63,492 nucleotides of DNA from Clostridiales bacterium. Its GTDB lineage: Bacteria; Bacillota; Clostridia; Oscillospirales; CAG-272. Location: assembly GCA_012841635.1 (NCBI GenBank), contig DUUJ01000048.1, forward strand, positions 1 to 63,492, given 5' to 3'. The position numbers were made by a program, and so were the translations under genes. Below, piece after piece: positions 9,401-17,977 of the stretch; position 1 is the first letter of the stretch, and every line of letters starts with the position of its first letter. Below the pieces are notes generated by a model that made no database searches, was not told the DNA's origin, and was given only the letters and a program-made list of their open reading frames with translations.

Positions 9401-10930
9401 TTATTTAAAGCTTTCGTGAAGTTTAACTATCTGCCGCACGATCGACTGAATATAGGCGTTTATCTCGCCCGAACCGGTGTCCATATCGGTAAGAATTACG
9501 AGAACATAAGGGCGTTCGTCGTATATAATGGCGGCGTCGTGATAATTGCCCTTGTCCCAGCCGTATTTATGCGCGCAGGGAGTCGGAGCCACGACATCGG
9601 CGATCATAACCGACTGCCCCGAGTGTGTCATTGCTTCATACATGAATTCCGAATAAGTTCTGCCGGCCAGCATGAAATCATAAGTCGCCCGCAGCACCTT
9701 GCCTCCGTCCCTCGCCGATATCGACGCAAGAGAGGACGACATCGGTCCGCATTCGAGGCGTCTTACCAGCGCCCGGTGAAGTTCGGTGCCGTAAGCTTCC
9801 TTGAGCCGGTAATATGCGACATTGTCGCTGAATCTGAGCAGATATTCAAACAGTTTGAGATGGGAGTAAACGACCCCTTCTCCCCCTTCGATTATCTTTC
9901 CGGAGCCCGACTGAAACGATTCTCTTTCGAGATATGCGAATTCTTTATAAAAGTCATACGGGTAATCGGTGCCGGCATAAAGCGGCGGGGGGAGCACTAT
10001 TGTTTCGCCGTTTTCGTCCTTCTGAGTTTTGAGCGGCGGCGGAGTATCCGGTTTCGATTCCTCGTATCTTACTGCTGCCGCCAGCATCTTTTCGTATTCC
10101 TCCGGATGCTCTTCGGCATAGTCGGAAGCGGCTTCAAATATCGAAAGAGCGAAAGGAAGCTTTACGAGGGAGGCGGTATGCCATGCGGTATCGGCATCGA
10201 AGCTGAAATGGTGGCCGTTCATCAGATCCTCGTAATAAAGAGAAATCCGGTAATAGACTTTTTTTGTTACCGTCTGGGGGTTTCCTTCTTCATCGAGCAG
10301 CGGCTCGCCGTTTTCATCGGTCAGGGGAGGATCCGGCACTTCCTCAATCTCGTAATACGGAGTGTTGCGCAGCAGCGAGTTGAGCCGGTTGACGATATCA
10401 TATTGAGTGTTGATATCATAGACCGCTTCTTCCTCATACAGTTCCTTAAGCTTATCCAGATTATCCTGCGCGAGTCTCAGCTGAGCGGTCAGCTCCGAGA
10501 CCATCGCGTCTTTTTCTTTTATCCGCAGCTCAAGTTCCAGGCTTTTTTCGGTAAGCTCGCGGAGCTGCTCTTCAAGGCTTTGCTTTATTTCCGGGTCAAC
10601 CTTCAGAGCGGCATCTTCCGTGAGTCGGTCAAAATCTGCCTGAATCGCCGCCTTTTCTTCGTTGAGACGGTTTACTTCGTCTTGAAGTCTTGCGATTTCG
10701 CTTCCGCTTGATTCGAGCTTTGAGTTGAGAGAACCGACGACCTCGTCGGATTTCCCCCGGTAACTTTCAAAAGATTCAGAATCTTTTTTGTAAAGCTGTC
10801 CGTAATACGCCGCCGCAATGATCGCCGAAACGCATATCAGCGTCAAAACGATCAGCAGAACCGGACTTCGTTTTTTATTTTTCAAGTCTTTATTCTTTCG
10901 GGCGGAAAAATAAGTTTCCTGCCGCGGCAT
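9401..10930 (-). CDS. Membrane-anchored serine hydrolase, class A beta-lactamase fold, with coiled coil
   Basis: A 509-residue protein: a short basic cytoplasmic N-terminus, one membrane segment (~23-44), a long coiled coil (~50-170) and an extracytoplasmic serine-hydrolase domain. The catalytic triad of boxes is recognisable: S254-x-x-K257 (SLVK), SDN at 368-370 and HKYG at 454-457 in place of the usual KTG. About 110 residues, including a Pro-rich insert, separate boxes one and two, longer than in true beta-lactamases. It may be a peptidoglycan-directed or penicillin-interactive enzyme rather than a resistance enzyme (inference). The gene starts 20 nt after the amidohydrolase gene stops and is probably co-transcribed with it. 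Confidence 0.75.
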   Translation of the reverse strand: MPRQETYFSARKNKDLKNKKRSPVLLIVLTLICVSAIIAAAYYGQLYKKDSESFESYRGKSDEVVGSLNSKLESSGSEIARLQDEVNRLNEEKAAIQADFDRLTEDAALKVDPEIKQSLEEQLRELTEKSLELELRIKEKDAMVSELTAQLRLAQDNLDKLKELYEEEAVYDINTQYDIVNRLNSLLRNTPYYEIEEVPDPPLTDENGEPLLDEEGNPQTVTKKVYYRISLYYEDLMNGHHFSFDADTAWHTASLVKLPFALSIFEAASDYAEEHPEEYEKMLAAAVRYEESKPDTPPPLKTQKDENGETIVLPPPLYAGTDYPYDFYKEFAYLERESFQSGSGKIIEGGEGVVYSHLKLFEYLLRFSDNVAYYRLKEAYGTELHRALVRRLECGPMSSSLASISARDGGKVLRATYDFMLAGRTYSEFMYEAMTHSGQSVMIADVVAPTPCAHKYGWDKGNYHDAAIIYDERPYVLVILTDMDTGSGEINAYIQSIVRQIVKLHESFK

Positions 10931-10950
10931 GTTGTTGCGATTGCTTTCTT

Positions 10951-12075
10951 TTATTTTACTTCCCTGCCGTTTATCCAGACTTTTTCAATTATTGAACTGA
11001 CTTCGAGCGGGTCGCCGGAGATCAGGGAGAAGTCGGCGTCCTTGCCGGGAACAAGCGAACCTACACGGTCGTCGATCTCAAGTATCTTCGCCGGGTTTAT
11101 CGTTATCGCGGCAAGCGACGAATACGGCTTGAGCCCCTGCTTTCTCGCCAATCCTGCGCAGATGGGCAGATAATCGAGCGGGGTTACGGGGTGGTCGACC
11201 GTGATGCCGATCAGCACTCCGGCGGCATCAAGGATGCCGGCGTTTTCAAAGGTGGAATTCTTAAGCTCCGGCTTCGAGCGGTCGCTTAGGTTAGGTCCGA
11301 CAAAGGCGCGGACGCCTTCGGCTGCCAATACATCAGCTATCAGGTGGCCTTCGGTACAGTGGACGACTGCGTATTTTAAGCCGAATTCCCGGCTTATCCT
11401 TATCGCGGTGAAGATATCGTCGGCGCGGTGAGCGTGAATATGCGCGGTCAGTTCCCCTTTCAAAACCGGTACAAGAGCGTCGCATTTGAAATCAAAATCG
11501 GGGGATTCCTTTTCCGAGTATTTCTTTGCCTTTATCAGCGCTTCGCGGATCACCGCGGCGGTTGCCATTCTCGTTTCGGGGGTCCGGCCTTTGCCGTGAT
11601 ATACCCGTTTCGGGTTTTCCCCCATCGCAAATTTCATTGAAACCGGCGCTTTTACGATCATGTCGTCGATGCGGCGTCCGTATGTCTTTACCGCGGCAAA
11701 CTGACCGCCTATCGGGTTTGCGGAACCGGGACCGGCGGCGACGCAGGTCACGCCGGCTTTATAAGCGTCTTCAAAACAGCGGTCCATCGGATTTATGCAG
11801 TCAATCCCGCGCAGGAACGGAGTTACGGGGTCGGTCATCTCATTTACGTCGGAACCTTCAAAGGTAAGGCTGTCTTCTATGACGCCGATATGAGAGTGGC
11901 CGTCGATAAAGCCGGGATAGAGCCCGGCGCCTTTGCCGTCAATGATTTCACCGCCGCCAGTGTAATCTCCTTCACCCAGCGCGGTGATTTTGCCGTTTTC
12001 AAAGCTGAGCCATCCGCGGCTTATTATTTTATCCTCGCCTTCCATGGTATATATCTTTACGTTTGTAATCGTCAT
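10951..12075 (-). CDS. Amidohydrolase (imidazolonepropionase-like)
   Basis: A 374-residue metal-dependent hydrolase. The N-terminal beta-sandwich (TNVKIYTMEGEDKIISRG) leads into GLYPGFIDGHSHIG, whose His-x-His is the first metal pair. Further ligands are likely in TAHIHAHRADD and VVHCTEGH, with ITVDHPVTPLDYLPI near the C-terminal acid position. The C-terminal strand returns as VGSLVPGKDADFSLISGDP. Closest in style to Clostridial imidazolonepropionase-like amidohydrolases of unknown substrate. It starts just downstream of a hairpin at 12135-12169 that appears to end the previous operon. Confidence 0.85.
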   Translation of the reverse strand: MTITNVKIYTMEGEDKIISRGWLSFENGKITALGEGDYTGGGEIIDGKGAGLYPGFIDGHSHIGVIEDSLTFEGSDVNEMTDPVTPFLRGIDCINPMDRCFEDAYKAGVTCVAAGPGSANPIGGQFAAVKTYGRRIDDMIVKAPVSMKFAMGENPKRVYHGKGRTPETRMATAAVIREALIKAKKYSEKESPDFDFKCDALVPVLKGELTAHIHAHRADDIFTAIRISREFGLKYAVVHCTEGHLIADVLAAEGVRAFVGPNLSDRSKPELKNSTFENAGILDAAGVLIGITVDHPVTPLDYLPICAGLARKQGLKPYSSLAAITINPAKILEIDDRVGSLVPGKDADFSLISGDPLEVSSIIEKVWINGREVK

Positions 12076-12134
12076 ATCCCGCAGCTCCTCCGGTTATTAT
12101 ATAAACAAAATCTTTAAACTCAATCAAAAACAAT

Positions 12135-12169
12135 ATACTGTATGATGTCGCCGGGAAATCATACAGTAT
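12135..12169 (-). terminator. 12-bp perfect inverted repeat, probable terminator of the divIC operon
   Basis: ATACTGTATGAT (12135-12146) pairs perfectly with 12158-12169 around an 11-nt GC-rich loop. On the minus strand it is followed by ATTGTTTTTG, so it can act as a terminator ~130 nt after divIC. The stem is unusually AT-rich for a terminator, and a protein-binding operator is the alternative. Confidence 0.5.
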
Positions 12170-12302
12170 GATATTCAGTTGCTGATATCAGATTTTTATT
12201 TCAATCTCTGTTTTTCGGATAAAGAGACAAAAAAATTATATCCGGAAATTTCCGAATCAAAAACCATGCTCCCCGGAAACAGAGAAATACAAGCGCCGGA
12301 TT

Positions 12303-12626
12303 TTACTTTATAAGCTCGTTATAAAAGATAATTTCGTCCGGCATACGAAGCCCGAGTTTTTCTCTGGCTACGTTCTTTATATATTCGTCGTCGTAAGGAC
12401 GGGCAAGCTGATCCGACAGCTCTTCGACATCGTCCTCATATATTTTGACCTGAGCTTCAAGCTCGGCAATTTCTTCTACAAGGTCGTTTGACTTGAATTG
12501 AAGATTGACTATCATACCGAGGCAAAAACAGATAAAAGCCAGCGCGGCGGTTCGCACAAAGACGTTCTGCCAGGCCGGATGAGAAGTGTTTTCAATTTTT
12601 GCCTTTTTTTGAAGCTTATCAGCCAT
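12303..12626 (-). CDS. divIC: Septum formation initiator, DivIC/FtsB family
   Basis: A 107-residue bitopic protein: cytoplasmic N-terminus, one membrane segment (~28-45), a coiled coil (~48-80) and the C-terminal box VAREKLGLRMPDEIIFYN typical of FtsB/DivIC. DivIC joins FtsL and DivIB in the divisome. The gene starts 11 nt after rqcP. In Bacillus and many spore-forming Clostridia the order is yabO(rqcP)-yabP-yabQ-divIC; here the two sporulation genes yabP and yabQ are absent. Confidence 0.88.
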   Translation of the reverse strand: MADKLQKKAKIENTSHPAWQNVFVRTAALAFICFCLGMIVNLQFKSNDLVEEIAELEAQVKIYEDDVEELSDQLARPYDDEYIKNVAREKLGLRMPDEIIFYNELIK

Positions 12627-12637
12627 TTAAATACCTC

Positions 12638-12898
12638 TCAGCCGATAACCTCATACATTGATGAAGCATCCGCCTTCAAGGCGTGCTCCTTCACGTCGAC
12701 CACTTTTACTTTAAGGGAACGCCCGCCGAAACGGATCTCGATTATGTCGCCCTCTTTCACGTCATAAGAAGCCTTTGCGGGACGGCCGTTAACGGTAACG
12801 TGGTCGTTGTCGCATGCGTCGTTTGCGACGGTGCGGCGTTTTATTATTCTTGAGACTTTTAAATATTTATCTAATCGCATCTGAAAAAAGAAACTCAT
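12638..12898 (-). CDS. rqcP: S4-domain RNA-binding protein RqcP
   Basis: A small S4-fold protein of the ribosome quality control pathway; in Bacillus, RqcP (YabO) helps RqcH add C-terminal alanine tails to stalled nascent chains. The core MRLDKYLKVSRIIKRRT and VNGRPAKASYDVKEGD match the family. The frame opens at ATG 12898, but homologues begin at MRLDK (ATG 12880); neither has a clear SD. A 9-bp inverted repeat (12903-12911 with 12936-12944) sits directly before the first ATG and could affect initiation. Confidence 0.9.
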   Translation of the reverse strand: MSFFFQMRLDKYLKVSRIIKRRTVANDACDNDHVTVNGRPAKASYDVKEGDIIEIRFGGRSLKVKVVDVKEHALKADASSMYEVIG

Positions 12899-12902
12899 AT
12901 CG

Positions 12903-12944
12903 ATCCGCCGCCGATAAACGGTTCTGCCGCAATAAGCGGCGGAT
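12903..12944 (-). promoter_or_regulatory. Stem-loop between hup and rqcP
   Basis: ATCCGCCGC (12903-12911) is the exact reverse complement of 12936-12944. There is no following T-run, so it is not a clear terminator. It ends 4 nt before the first rqcP ATG (on minus), and may be an mRNA-processing or translation-control element. Confidence 0.35.
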
Positions 12945-12969
12945 TCGATATTTCGTTTGAAGGGGAAAA

Positions 12970-13248
12970 TTACTTGTTGACGCTTTCCTTAAGATTCTTG
13001 CCGGCAGAAAAGGAAACACGCTTGGAAGCGGGAATCTCGATATTTTCGCCTGACTGGGGGTTACGGCCGGTGCGGGCAGCGCGCTCTTTTACTTCGAATG
13101 CTCCGAAACCGGTAATCTGAACCTTCTCACCGTTGGCGAGGGCTGCAGCGATGGCGGCGATGGTCTCGTTGACGGCAGCTTCGGAATCCTTCTTTTTAAG
13201 ACCGGTCTTCGCAGCAACAGCTTCAACGATGTTGGATTTGGTAATCAT
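12970..13248 (-). CDS. hup: HU family DNA-binding protein
   Basis: HU bends and compacts DNA as a dimer. From ATG 13248 the protein is 92 residues with the standard sequence: ITKSNIVEAVAAKTGLKKKD, then TGFGAFEVKERAARTGRNPQSGE with the Pro-bearing beta arm, and a basic C-terminal helix. GGTGA lies 8 nt before this ATG. The open frame extends 60 codons further upstream, but that part is unlike HU and contains the promoter. hup between mazG and rqcP is a common Clostridial order. Confidence 0.96.
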   Translation of the reverse strand: MITKSNIVEAVAAKTGLKKKDSEAAVNETIAAIAAALANGEKVQITGFGAFEVKERAARTGRNPQSGENIEIPASKRVSFSAGKNLKESVNK

Positions 13249-13315
13249 GATGGGTTCACCTTTCATATATTGAAAATAATAAAATATTAACGAGCCCTGC
13301 GGCTTGCTTACTATT

Positions 13316-13344
13316 AGTATATCATCTTTTATGCCGTTTGGCAA
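13316..13344 (-). promoter_or_regulatory. SigA-type promoter for hup-rqcP-divIC
   Basis: -35 TTGCCA (13344-13339), 17-bp spacer, -10 TATACT (13321-13316) preceded by TG (extended -10). It lets hup be expressed independently of the long upstream operon, with a ~65-nt leader. Confidence 0.65.
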
Positions 13345-13428
13345 TAGTTTTCTTCGAATTTCTTGTAAAAAATCGGTTTTTTTACGCTTTTTTCGAGGAA
13401 ATTCAATCAAAATCGGCATTGTCGGCAT

Positions 13429-14124
13429 TTATTCCGGCTTTTTGGCTTTAATAAACCTTTCGCAGGCTGAGTAAAGCGCCTGTTCCGGCTCAATTCCGCG
13501 GCGGCGGGCGGCGGCTGCGGCGGAGAAAAGATCTTCTCCGATCTCATATTCAAGCTCGTCTTCCGGAATATCATCGTAGCGGTCAAGTCCGGGGATTTCA
13601 ACAAGTTCCCCGGCTTTTTCCGACTTGCGGGAAAGTTTGGCGGCTCTCATCAGCGAAGGCAGCGTTCTTGACACGTCGTCGAGCGCTTCAAAAAGCGTCT
13701 CGTTGCCGTGGCTCTGCTGCTTGATGGCGTCCCAGTTAGTGAGAACGTTTTCGACTCCGTCAACTTTGATTTCTCCGAAGACGTGCGGGTGGCGAAGGAC
13801 GAGCTTTGCGCAGATGTCACTAACCACGTCGTCAAAGCAGAAGCCGTCTTCGTCTTCGGATATCGCGGCGTGAAAAACAACCTGAAGCAGGACATCGCCG
13901 AGTTCTTCGCGCAGATGCACAGGATCGTCCGAATCTATCGCGTCTGCCGCTTCGTATGCTTCTTCGAGCATATCGTTCCGGATCGATTTATGAGTCTGTA
14001 TTCTGTCCCAGGGACAGCCGCCCGGGGCGCGCAGCAGTTTCATTATCATCAAAAGGTCGTTTATGTCATATCTTCCTTTTGAAGCGAGCTTTTGCTTTTT
14101 TGCGTTCATTTCTTCGTTTGTCAT
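13429..14124 (-). CDS. mazG: Nucleoside triphosphate pyrophosphohydrolase MazG
   Basis: MazG hydrolyses NTPs and dNTPs to monophosphate and pyrophosphate, clearing non-canonical nucleotides. The 231 residues carry the N-terminal MazG metal motif EEAYEAADAI...LREELGDVLLQVVFHA near 57-90 and a second, degenerate MazG half. Start codon and stop of the upstream flippase gene are 4 nt apart, so the genes are coupled. This is the gene found beside spoVB-like and rqcP genes in Firmicutes (yabN region), though here without the methylase domain of Bacillus YabN. Confidence 0.92.
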   Translation of the reverse strand: MTNEEMNAKKQKLASKGRYDINDLLMIMKLLRAPGGCPWDRIQTHKSIRNDMLEEAYEAADAIDSDDPVHLREELGDVLLQVVFHAAISEDEDGFCFDDVVSDICAKLVLRHPHVFGEIKVDGVENVLTNWDAIKQQSHGNETLFEALDDVSRTLPSLMRAAKLSRKSEKAGELVEIPGLDRYDDIPEDELEYEIGEDLFSAAAAARRRGIEPEQALYSACERFIKAKKPE

Positions 14125-14128
14125 ATGA

Positions 14129-15802
14129 TCATACCACCAGATTGGCCTTTTTAAGCAAAGCGTAAATCTTTTTGCCCTTGGGCATCAGTTCGAGTTCTTC
14201 TTTCGTTATTGTCTTCATGAGCAGAATGGCAATGAAGTAAACAACCGCTGCGCCGCAGATGGCGGCGAGCACTGCGATCCTGCCGGGATGCAGCGCCGTG
14301 AAGAGTCGGTGGAAAAGTATCGCGGACGCTGCGCAGATACCGGCGGCGATAAGCGGTTTTATAAGCGATATCAGTATCTTCATCGACATCCCGACGTCTT
14401 TTTTCAGGAAATAGAAATTACAGGCGGTGATGGTAAGATAGCAGACAAAAGTGCCTATCGGAGCGCCCTTGATGCCTATCGAATGTTGGCTTACCAGGAC
14501 AGCGGATAATATCAGTTTTACTACCGAACCCAGCACCATCGAGATTATAGGTTTTCTCTCATAGCCGTATGACTGGAGGATTGCGTTTGTTATCGACAGA
14601 AGACCGACAAACAGCGCGGCGGGAGCCAGCAAGGTAAGCAGCGGCGCCGCCATTTCGGCTGAGGAAGCGCGGTAGAACATCTTGAGAATCGGCTCCGACA
14701 TCGCCGCCAATCCGAGAGCGCAGGGGGCTATTATGACAAATACCGCGCGTATCGCCGCTCTTGCCATCTGAGCCGAGCCTTCCTTGTCTTTTGAGGATAT
14801 AGACGCCGTGAGCAGCGGTATCAGCGAATAGGAGATCGGATAGATAAGCACAGGTGGCAGATTGAACATCGGTATGGCTTCCGAGGTGTAGTTGCCGTAT
14901 ATCTCAATGGCTTCGGTATGTATGAAGCCGGCGCTTTCAAGACATCTGACGATTATTGCGCCGTCAAGCAATGAAGTGAGGGAAGGCATTGACGCCGCAA
15001 GCGTGATCGGTATCGCGATAACCGCAAGAGAGGTCAGAAGCTGCTTCGGCGACTGCATCGGCATAGAGCCGCTTTCCGGAGTGAGATATTCCGCATCGTA
15101 TACGGTATCTTTGAAATCAAGGCGGGCGATTACGAGAAATACCATGCCGCCGAAAGCGCCTATCGTAAGGCCGGAAATTGCGAGGGCGGCTATCGTCGGC
15201 AGCGGAAATCCGGCTTTTATTCCGTATGCGGCGAAGAGAATGCCTAAAATCATCTTTCCGAGGGCTTCGATAAGCTGAGAAACCGCCGTCGGGAGCATAT
15301 TCTGATAGCCCTGGAAATAACCGCGGATGCTTGAGGATATGCAGATAAAGAACAGCGTCGGGGCGATGGCTATGATGCACCAGTCAATCTCCGGAGACGC
15401 CATCATCCGCGCAAACATCCCGGAGCCTATCATCATGACCAGCATTCCGACAAGGCCGATAATGATAAACAATATAAGGGATATCCTGAATATCCGCCTG
15501 ACCTCGCGGATATTTCCCTTTGCGCGGCTTTCCGATGTCAAAAGCGATACCGCCGTCGGCAGACCCGATGTTGAAATCTGATAAAACCAGACATATATCA
15601 CATATGTCAGGTTGAAATAGCCCATTCCCTCGTCGCCGATGATATTTGTTATCGGTATCTTGAAGAGCAGGCCGATTATTTTTATTACGATGTTTGAAAA
15701 TGTCAGAATAAGCACGCCGGAGAAAAACAGCTTCTTCTGGCTTGACGCTACGCCTTTGGCGTGGCGGGCTTTAATCGCCGAAGGGTTCTTTTCAGCCGTC
15801 AT
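14129..15802 (-). CDS. Polysaccharide/lipid II flippase-family membrane protein (SpoVB/MurJ-like, MOP superfamily)
   Basis: A 557-residue integral membrane protein with about 14 predicted helices and a basic N-terminal tail. It belongs to the MVF/SpoVB branch of the MOP exporters, which flip lipid-linked sugars such as lipid II. In Bacillus the yabM gene at this same position beside mazG encodes a SpoVB-like protein. No separate murJ is visible here, so a role in peptidoglycan precursor flipping is possible but inferred. It lies 13 nt after mtaD and 4 nt before mazG. Confidence 0.82.
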   Translation of the reverse strand: MTAEKNPSAIKARHAKGVASSQKKLFFSGVLILTFSNIVIKIIGLLFKIPITNIIGDEGMGYFNLTYVIYVWFYQISTSGLPTAVSLLTSESRAKGNIREVRRIFRISLILFIIIGLVGMLVMMIGSGMFARMMASPEIDWCIIAIAPTLFFICISSSIRGYFQGYQNMLPTAVSQLIEALGKMILGILFAAYGIKAGFPLPTIAALAISGLTIGAFGGMVFLVIARLDFKDTVYDAEYLTPESGSMPMQSPKQLLTSLAVIAIPITLAASMPSLTSLLDGAIIVRCLESAGFIHTEAIEIYGNYTSEAIPMFNLPPVLIYPISYSLIPLLTASISSKDKEGSAQMARAAIRAVFVIIAPCALGLAAMSEPILKMFYRASSAEMAAPLLTLLAPAALFVGLLSITNAILQSYGYERKPIISMVLGSVVKLILSAVLVSQHSIGIKGAPIGTFVCYLTITACNFYFLKKDVGMSMKILISLIKPLIAAGICAASAILFHRLFTALHPGRIAVLAAICGAAVVYFIAILLMKTITKEELELMPKGKKIYALLKKANLVV

Positions 15803-15815
15803 AAACGTTTCCTCC

Positions 15816-17093
15816 TTATTTGAAATAATTTTCGGATATTTTCTTCATATCGGATTTTATCCGCTCGATATCGATTTTCGCAAACTCGCCGTTTTCGTAA
15901 AGTATTTCGCCGTCACATACGGTCAAGAGGACATCCGAGCTGTTTGCGCTGTATACCGCGGTATAAGCAGGGTCGAACGAAGGGATATTGTTAATGGTGT
16001 CTGTGTCGATGAGGATCAGATCCGCCTTTTTCCCTTCCGATATAACTCCGCAGCCGTCACGGCGCTGCGCCGCGGCGCCGTTTTCCGTCGCCATTTTTAT
16101 GACCGATTTGGCGCTTATGATGTCGGCGCGGCGTTCTATTCCTTTGTGAAGGATTGCCGCGACATACATTTCCTTCATTATGTCGAGGGTGTTATTCGAC
16201 GCGGCGCCGTCGGTGCCGAGAGCGACATTGACGCCGCAATTAAGGAATTTATTCAGCGGCGCTGTTCCGGAGCCTAATTTGAGATTGGAGATCGGGTTAT
16301 GCGCTACCGTTACGCCGCTGTTTTTTAATATCTCAATGTCTCCGTCGGATACAAAGACGCAATGCGCCGCAACCGTCGGACTTTCAAAAACTCCGCAGAA
16401 CTGCATAAATTCCGCCGGGGTCATATTATGCCGTCCGATGCAGGCTTTATGTTCGTCTTCGGTTTCCGAAAGATGAATCTGTATCACAGCATCCCGGTTT
16501 TTCGCTTCTCCGGCAAGATAACGGCACATCCGCTCGGTGTTGGTATATTCGGCATGAAGCGAAAGGTCGACGCGAAGGCGGTCGTTTCCTTCACCGTTGT
16601 ATTCATCGTAAAGCTTTAAAGCTTCTTTAACTCTCCCGTCCGATGCCGGATCGGCGTCGGGATCGAAGCTGACGATGCTCCGGGAAATATTCGCTTTCAT
16701 CCCGCTCTCGAGAACGGCTTTTGCCGTTTCATCACAGAAAAAATACATGTCGGAAAAGGAGACGATGCCGTTTTTTATCATCTCGGCGCAGGCGAGCTTT
16801 GATGCGACATATACCCTTTCCGGCGTCAGAAGATCTTCGGCGGGAAAAATCCGTTCGTTTAACCACCGGGAAAGCGGCAACTCCTCGCCGTAGCCGCGGA
16901 AAAGAGTCATCGCGGCATGGGTATGAAGGTTATAAAGCCCGGGCAGCATAAGACGGTTTTTACCGCTTATCACCCGGTCAAAAGGTTTATCGGGATGCTC
17001 TGAGCCGATATAGGTGATTAAATCATCTTCGACAGCGACGTATTTTTCTCCCCGGCCGTATACATACGGACGGTCAAACAAGAGCTTTGACAT
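15816..17093 (-). CDS. mtaD: 5-methylthioadenosine/S-adenosylhomocysteine deaminase
   Basis: A 425-residue zinc amidohydrolase that deaminates MTA or SAH to the inosine analogues. Recognisable elements are GLYNLHTHAAMTLFRGYGEE near 53-72, LHAEYTN, the IHLSETEDE box near 206, AAHCVF near 246 and LGTDGAASNN near 293 with the catalytic Asp. It lies 17 nt after the purine nucleoside phosphorylase gene. Together they would take MTA or SAH to methylthioinosine-type products and then to hypoxanthine, a purine/methionine salvage route (inference). Other adenosine-type substrates are possible. Confidence 0.88.
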   Translation of the reverse strand: MSKLLFDRPYVYGRGEKYVAVEDDLITYIGSEHPDKPFDRVISGKNRLMLPGLYNLHTHAAMTLFRGYGEELPLSRWLNERIFPAEDLLTPERVYVASKLACAEMIKNGIVSFSDMYFFCDETAKAVLESGMKANISRSIVSFDPDADPASDGRVKEALKLYDEYNGEGNDRLRVDLSLHAEYTNTERMCRYLAGEAKNRDAVIQIHLSETEDEHKACIGRHNMTPAEFMQFCGVFESPTVAAHCVFVSDGDIEILKNSGVTVAHNPISNLKLGSGTAPLNKFLNCGVNVALGTDGAASNNTLDIMKEMYVAAILHKGIERRADIISAKSVIKMATENGAAAQRRDGCGVISEGKKADLILIDTDTINNIPSFDPAYTAVYSANSSDVLLTVCDGEILYENGEFAKIDIERIKSDMKKISENYFK

Positions 17094-17110
17094 TTTTATT
17101 TCCTGAAATA

Positions 17111-17947
17111 TTACAAGCTTGCAATGACACTTTTTATAATCTCACCGAGTCCCGACGCGGCTTTCGCGCCGGTTTTCAGCACTTCGGCGTCGTCCGGAAC
17201 GGCGCCGGATACTCCGGCTGCCATATTGGTAACGCAGGAAATAACCAGCGCTTCAATTCCGCAATGAGCCGCCTGAATAACTTCGGCAACCGTTGACATC
17301 CCGACCAGGGTCGCGCCTAAAAGACCGAGCATTCGTATTTCCGCCGGGGTTTCATACTGCGGGCCGCTCATATAGCCGTAAACGCCGTTGTCTTTAAGCG
17401 GAATTCCGGCGATTTCGGCCGATTCAAGGGCAAGCGCGGCGAGGCGGGGGCTGAAAACTTTCTGCATGTCGAAGAAGCGCGGACCGAGTTCTTCGACATT
17501 GCGGCCGCGGCAGGGAGTATCCGGGACGAGTTTTATCTGATCCCTCACGAGTACCAAATCTCCAGGTCGATAAGTCGGCAAAATGCCTCCGGCGGCGTTT
17601 GTGATGATCAGATTCTTGACTCCCAGCAGCTTGAAAACGCCGACGGGAAAAGCCGCCTGCCACATCTCCCAGCCTTCGTACCAATGGAAGCGGCCGTTCA
17701 TTATATAGTTATTGCGTCCGGCTATTTTGCCACTGATAAGTTCGCCCTTCTGATACCATACGGTCGAGACTGGAAATCCCGGAATTTCTTTATAGGGGAT
17801 AACTTTTGGGTCTTCAGCCGCGGCGGCGAAGGCGTCGAGACCGCTGCCTAAAATTACGGCGGTATCGGCTCTCCCGGCTATTGATTCTATATAATCGGCG
17901 CCGGATTTGTAATCTTCAAAGCCGGCGGGGGTCATCATATCTTTCAT
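17111..17947 (-). CDS. punA: Purine nucleoside phosphorylase
   Basis: Trimeric PNP family (type I), cleaving purine ribonucleosides with phosphate to the free base and ribose-1-phosphate. Motifs seen in the 278 residues: VILGSGLDAF (phosphate loop, near 35), GRFHWYEGW near 85, ITNAAGGI near 115 and MSGPQYETPAEIR near 190 (purine/ribose pocket), with MSTVAEVIQAAHCG near 218. Phosphate and base contacts appear intact. It lies between hemZ (30 nt upstream) and mtaD (17 nt downstream) in one tightly spaced operon. Confidence 0.94.
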   Translation of the reverse strand: MKDMMTPAGFEDYKSGADYIESIAGRADTAVILGSGLDAFAAAAEDPKVIPYKEIPGFPVSTVWYQKGELISGKIAGRNNYIMNGRFHWYEGWEMWQAAFPVGVFKLLGVKNLIITNAAGGILPTYRPGDLVLVRDQIKLVPDTPCRGRNVEELGPRFFDMQKVFSPRLAALALESAEIAGIPLKDNGVYGYMSGPQYETPAEIRMLGLLGATLVGMSTVAEVIQAAHCGIEALVISCVTNMAAGVSGAVPDDAEVLKTGAKAASGLGEIIKSVIASL

Positions 17948-17977
17948 TTTGTTTCCTCAAACGTACTTAAACTGCTT

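Noticed and set aside
9416..10711. A 431-codon open frame on plus, antisense to the coiled-coil hydrolase gene
   Set aside because: It is complementary to a gene with clear domains and catalytic motifs, has no homologous features of its own, and arises from the codon bias of the Glu/Lys/Leu-rich coiled coil.
13249..13428. N-terminal extension of HU from the upstream in-frame ATG
   Set aside because: The extension is unlike HU, contains the promoter, and the internal ATG has a good SD and family-normal length.
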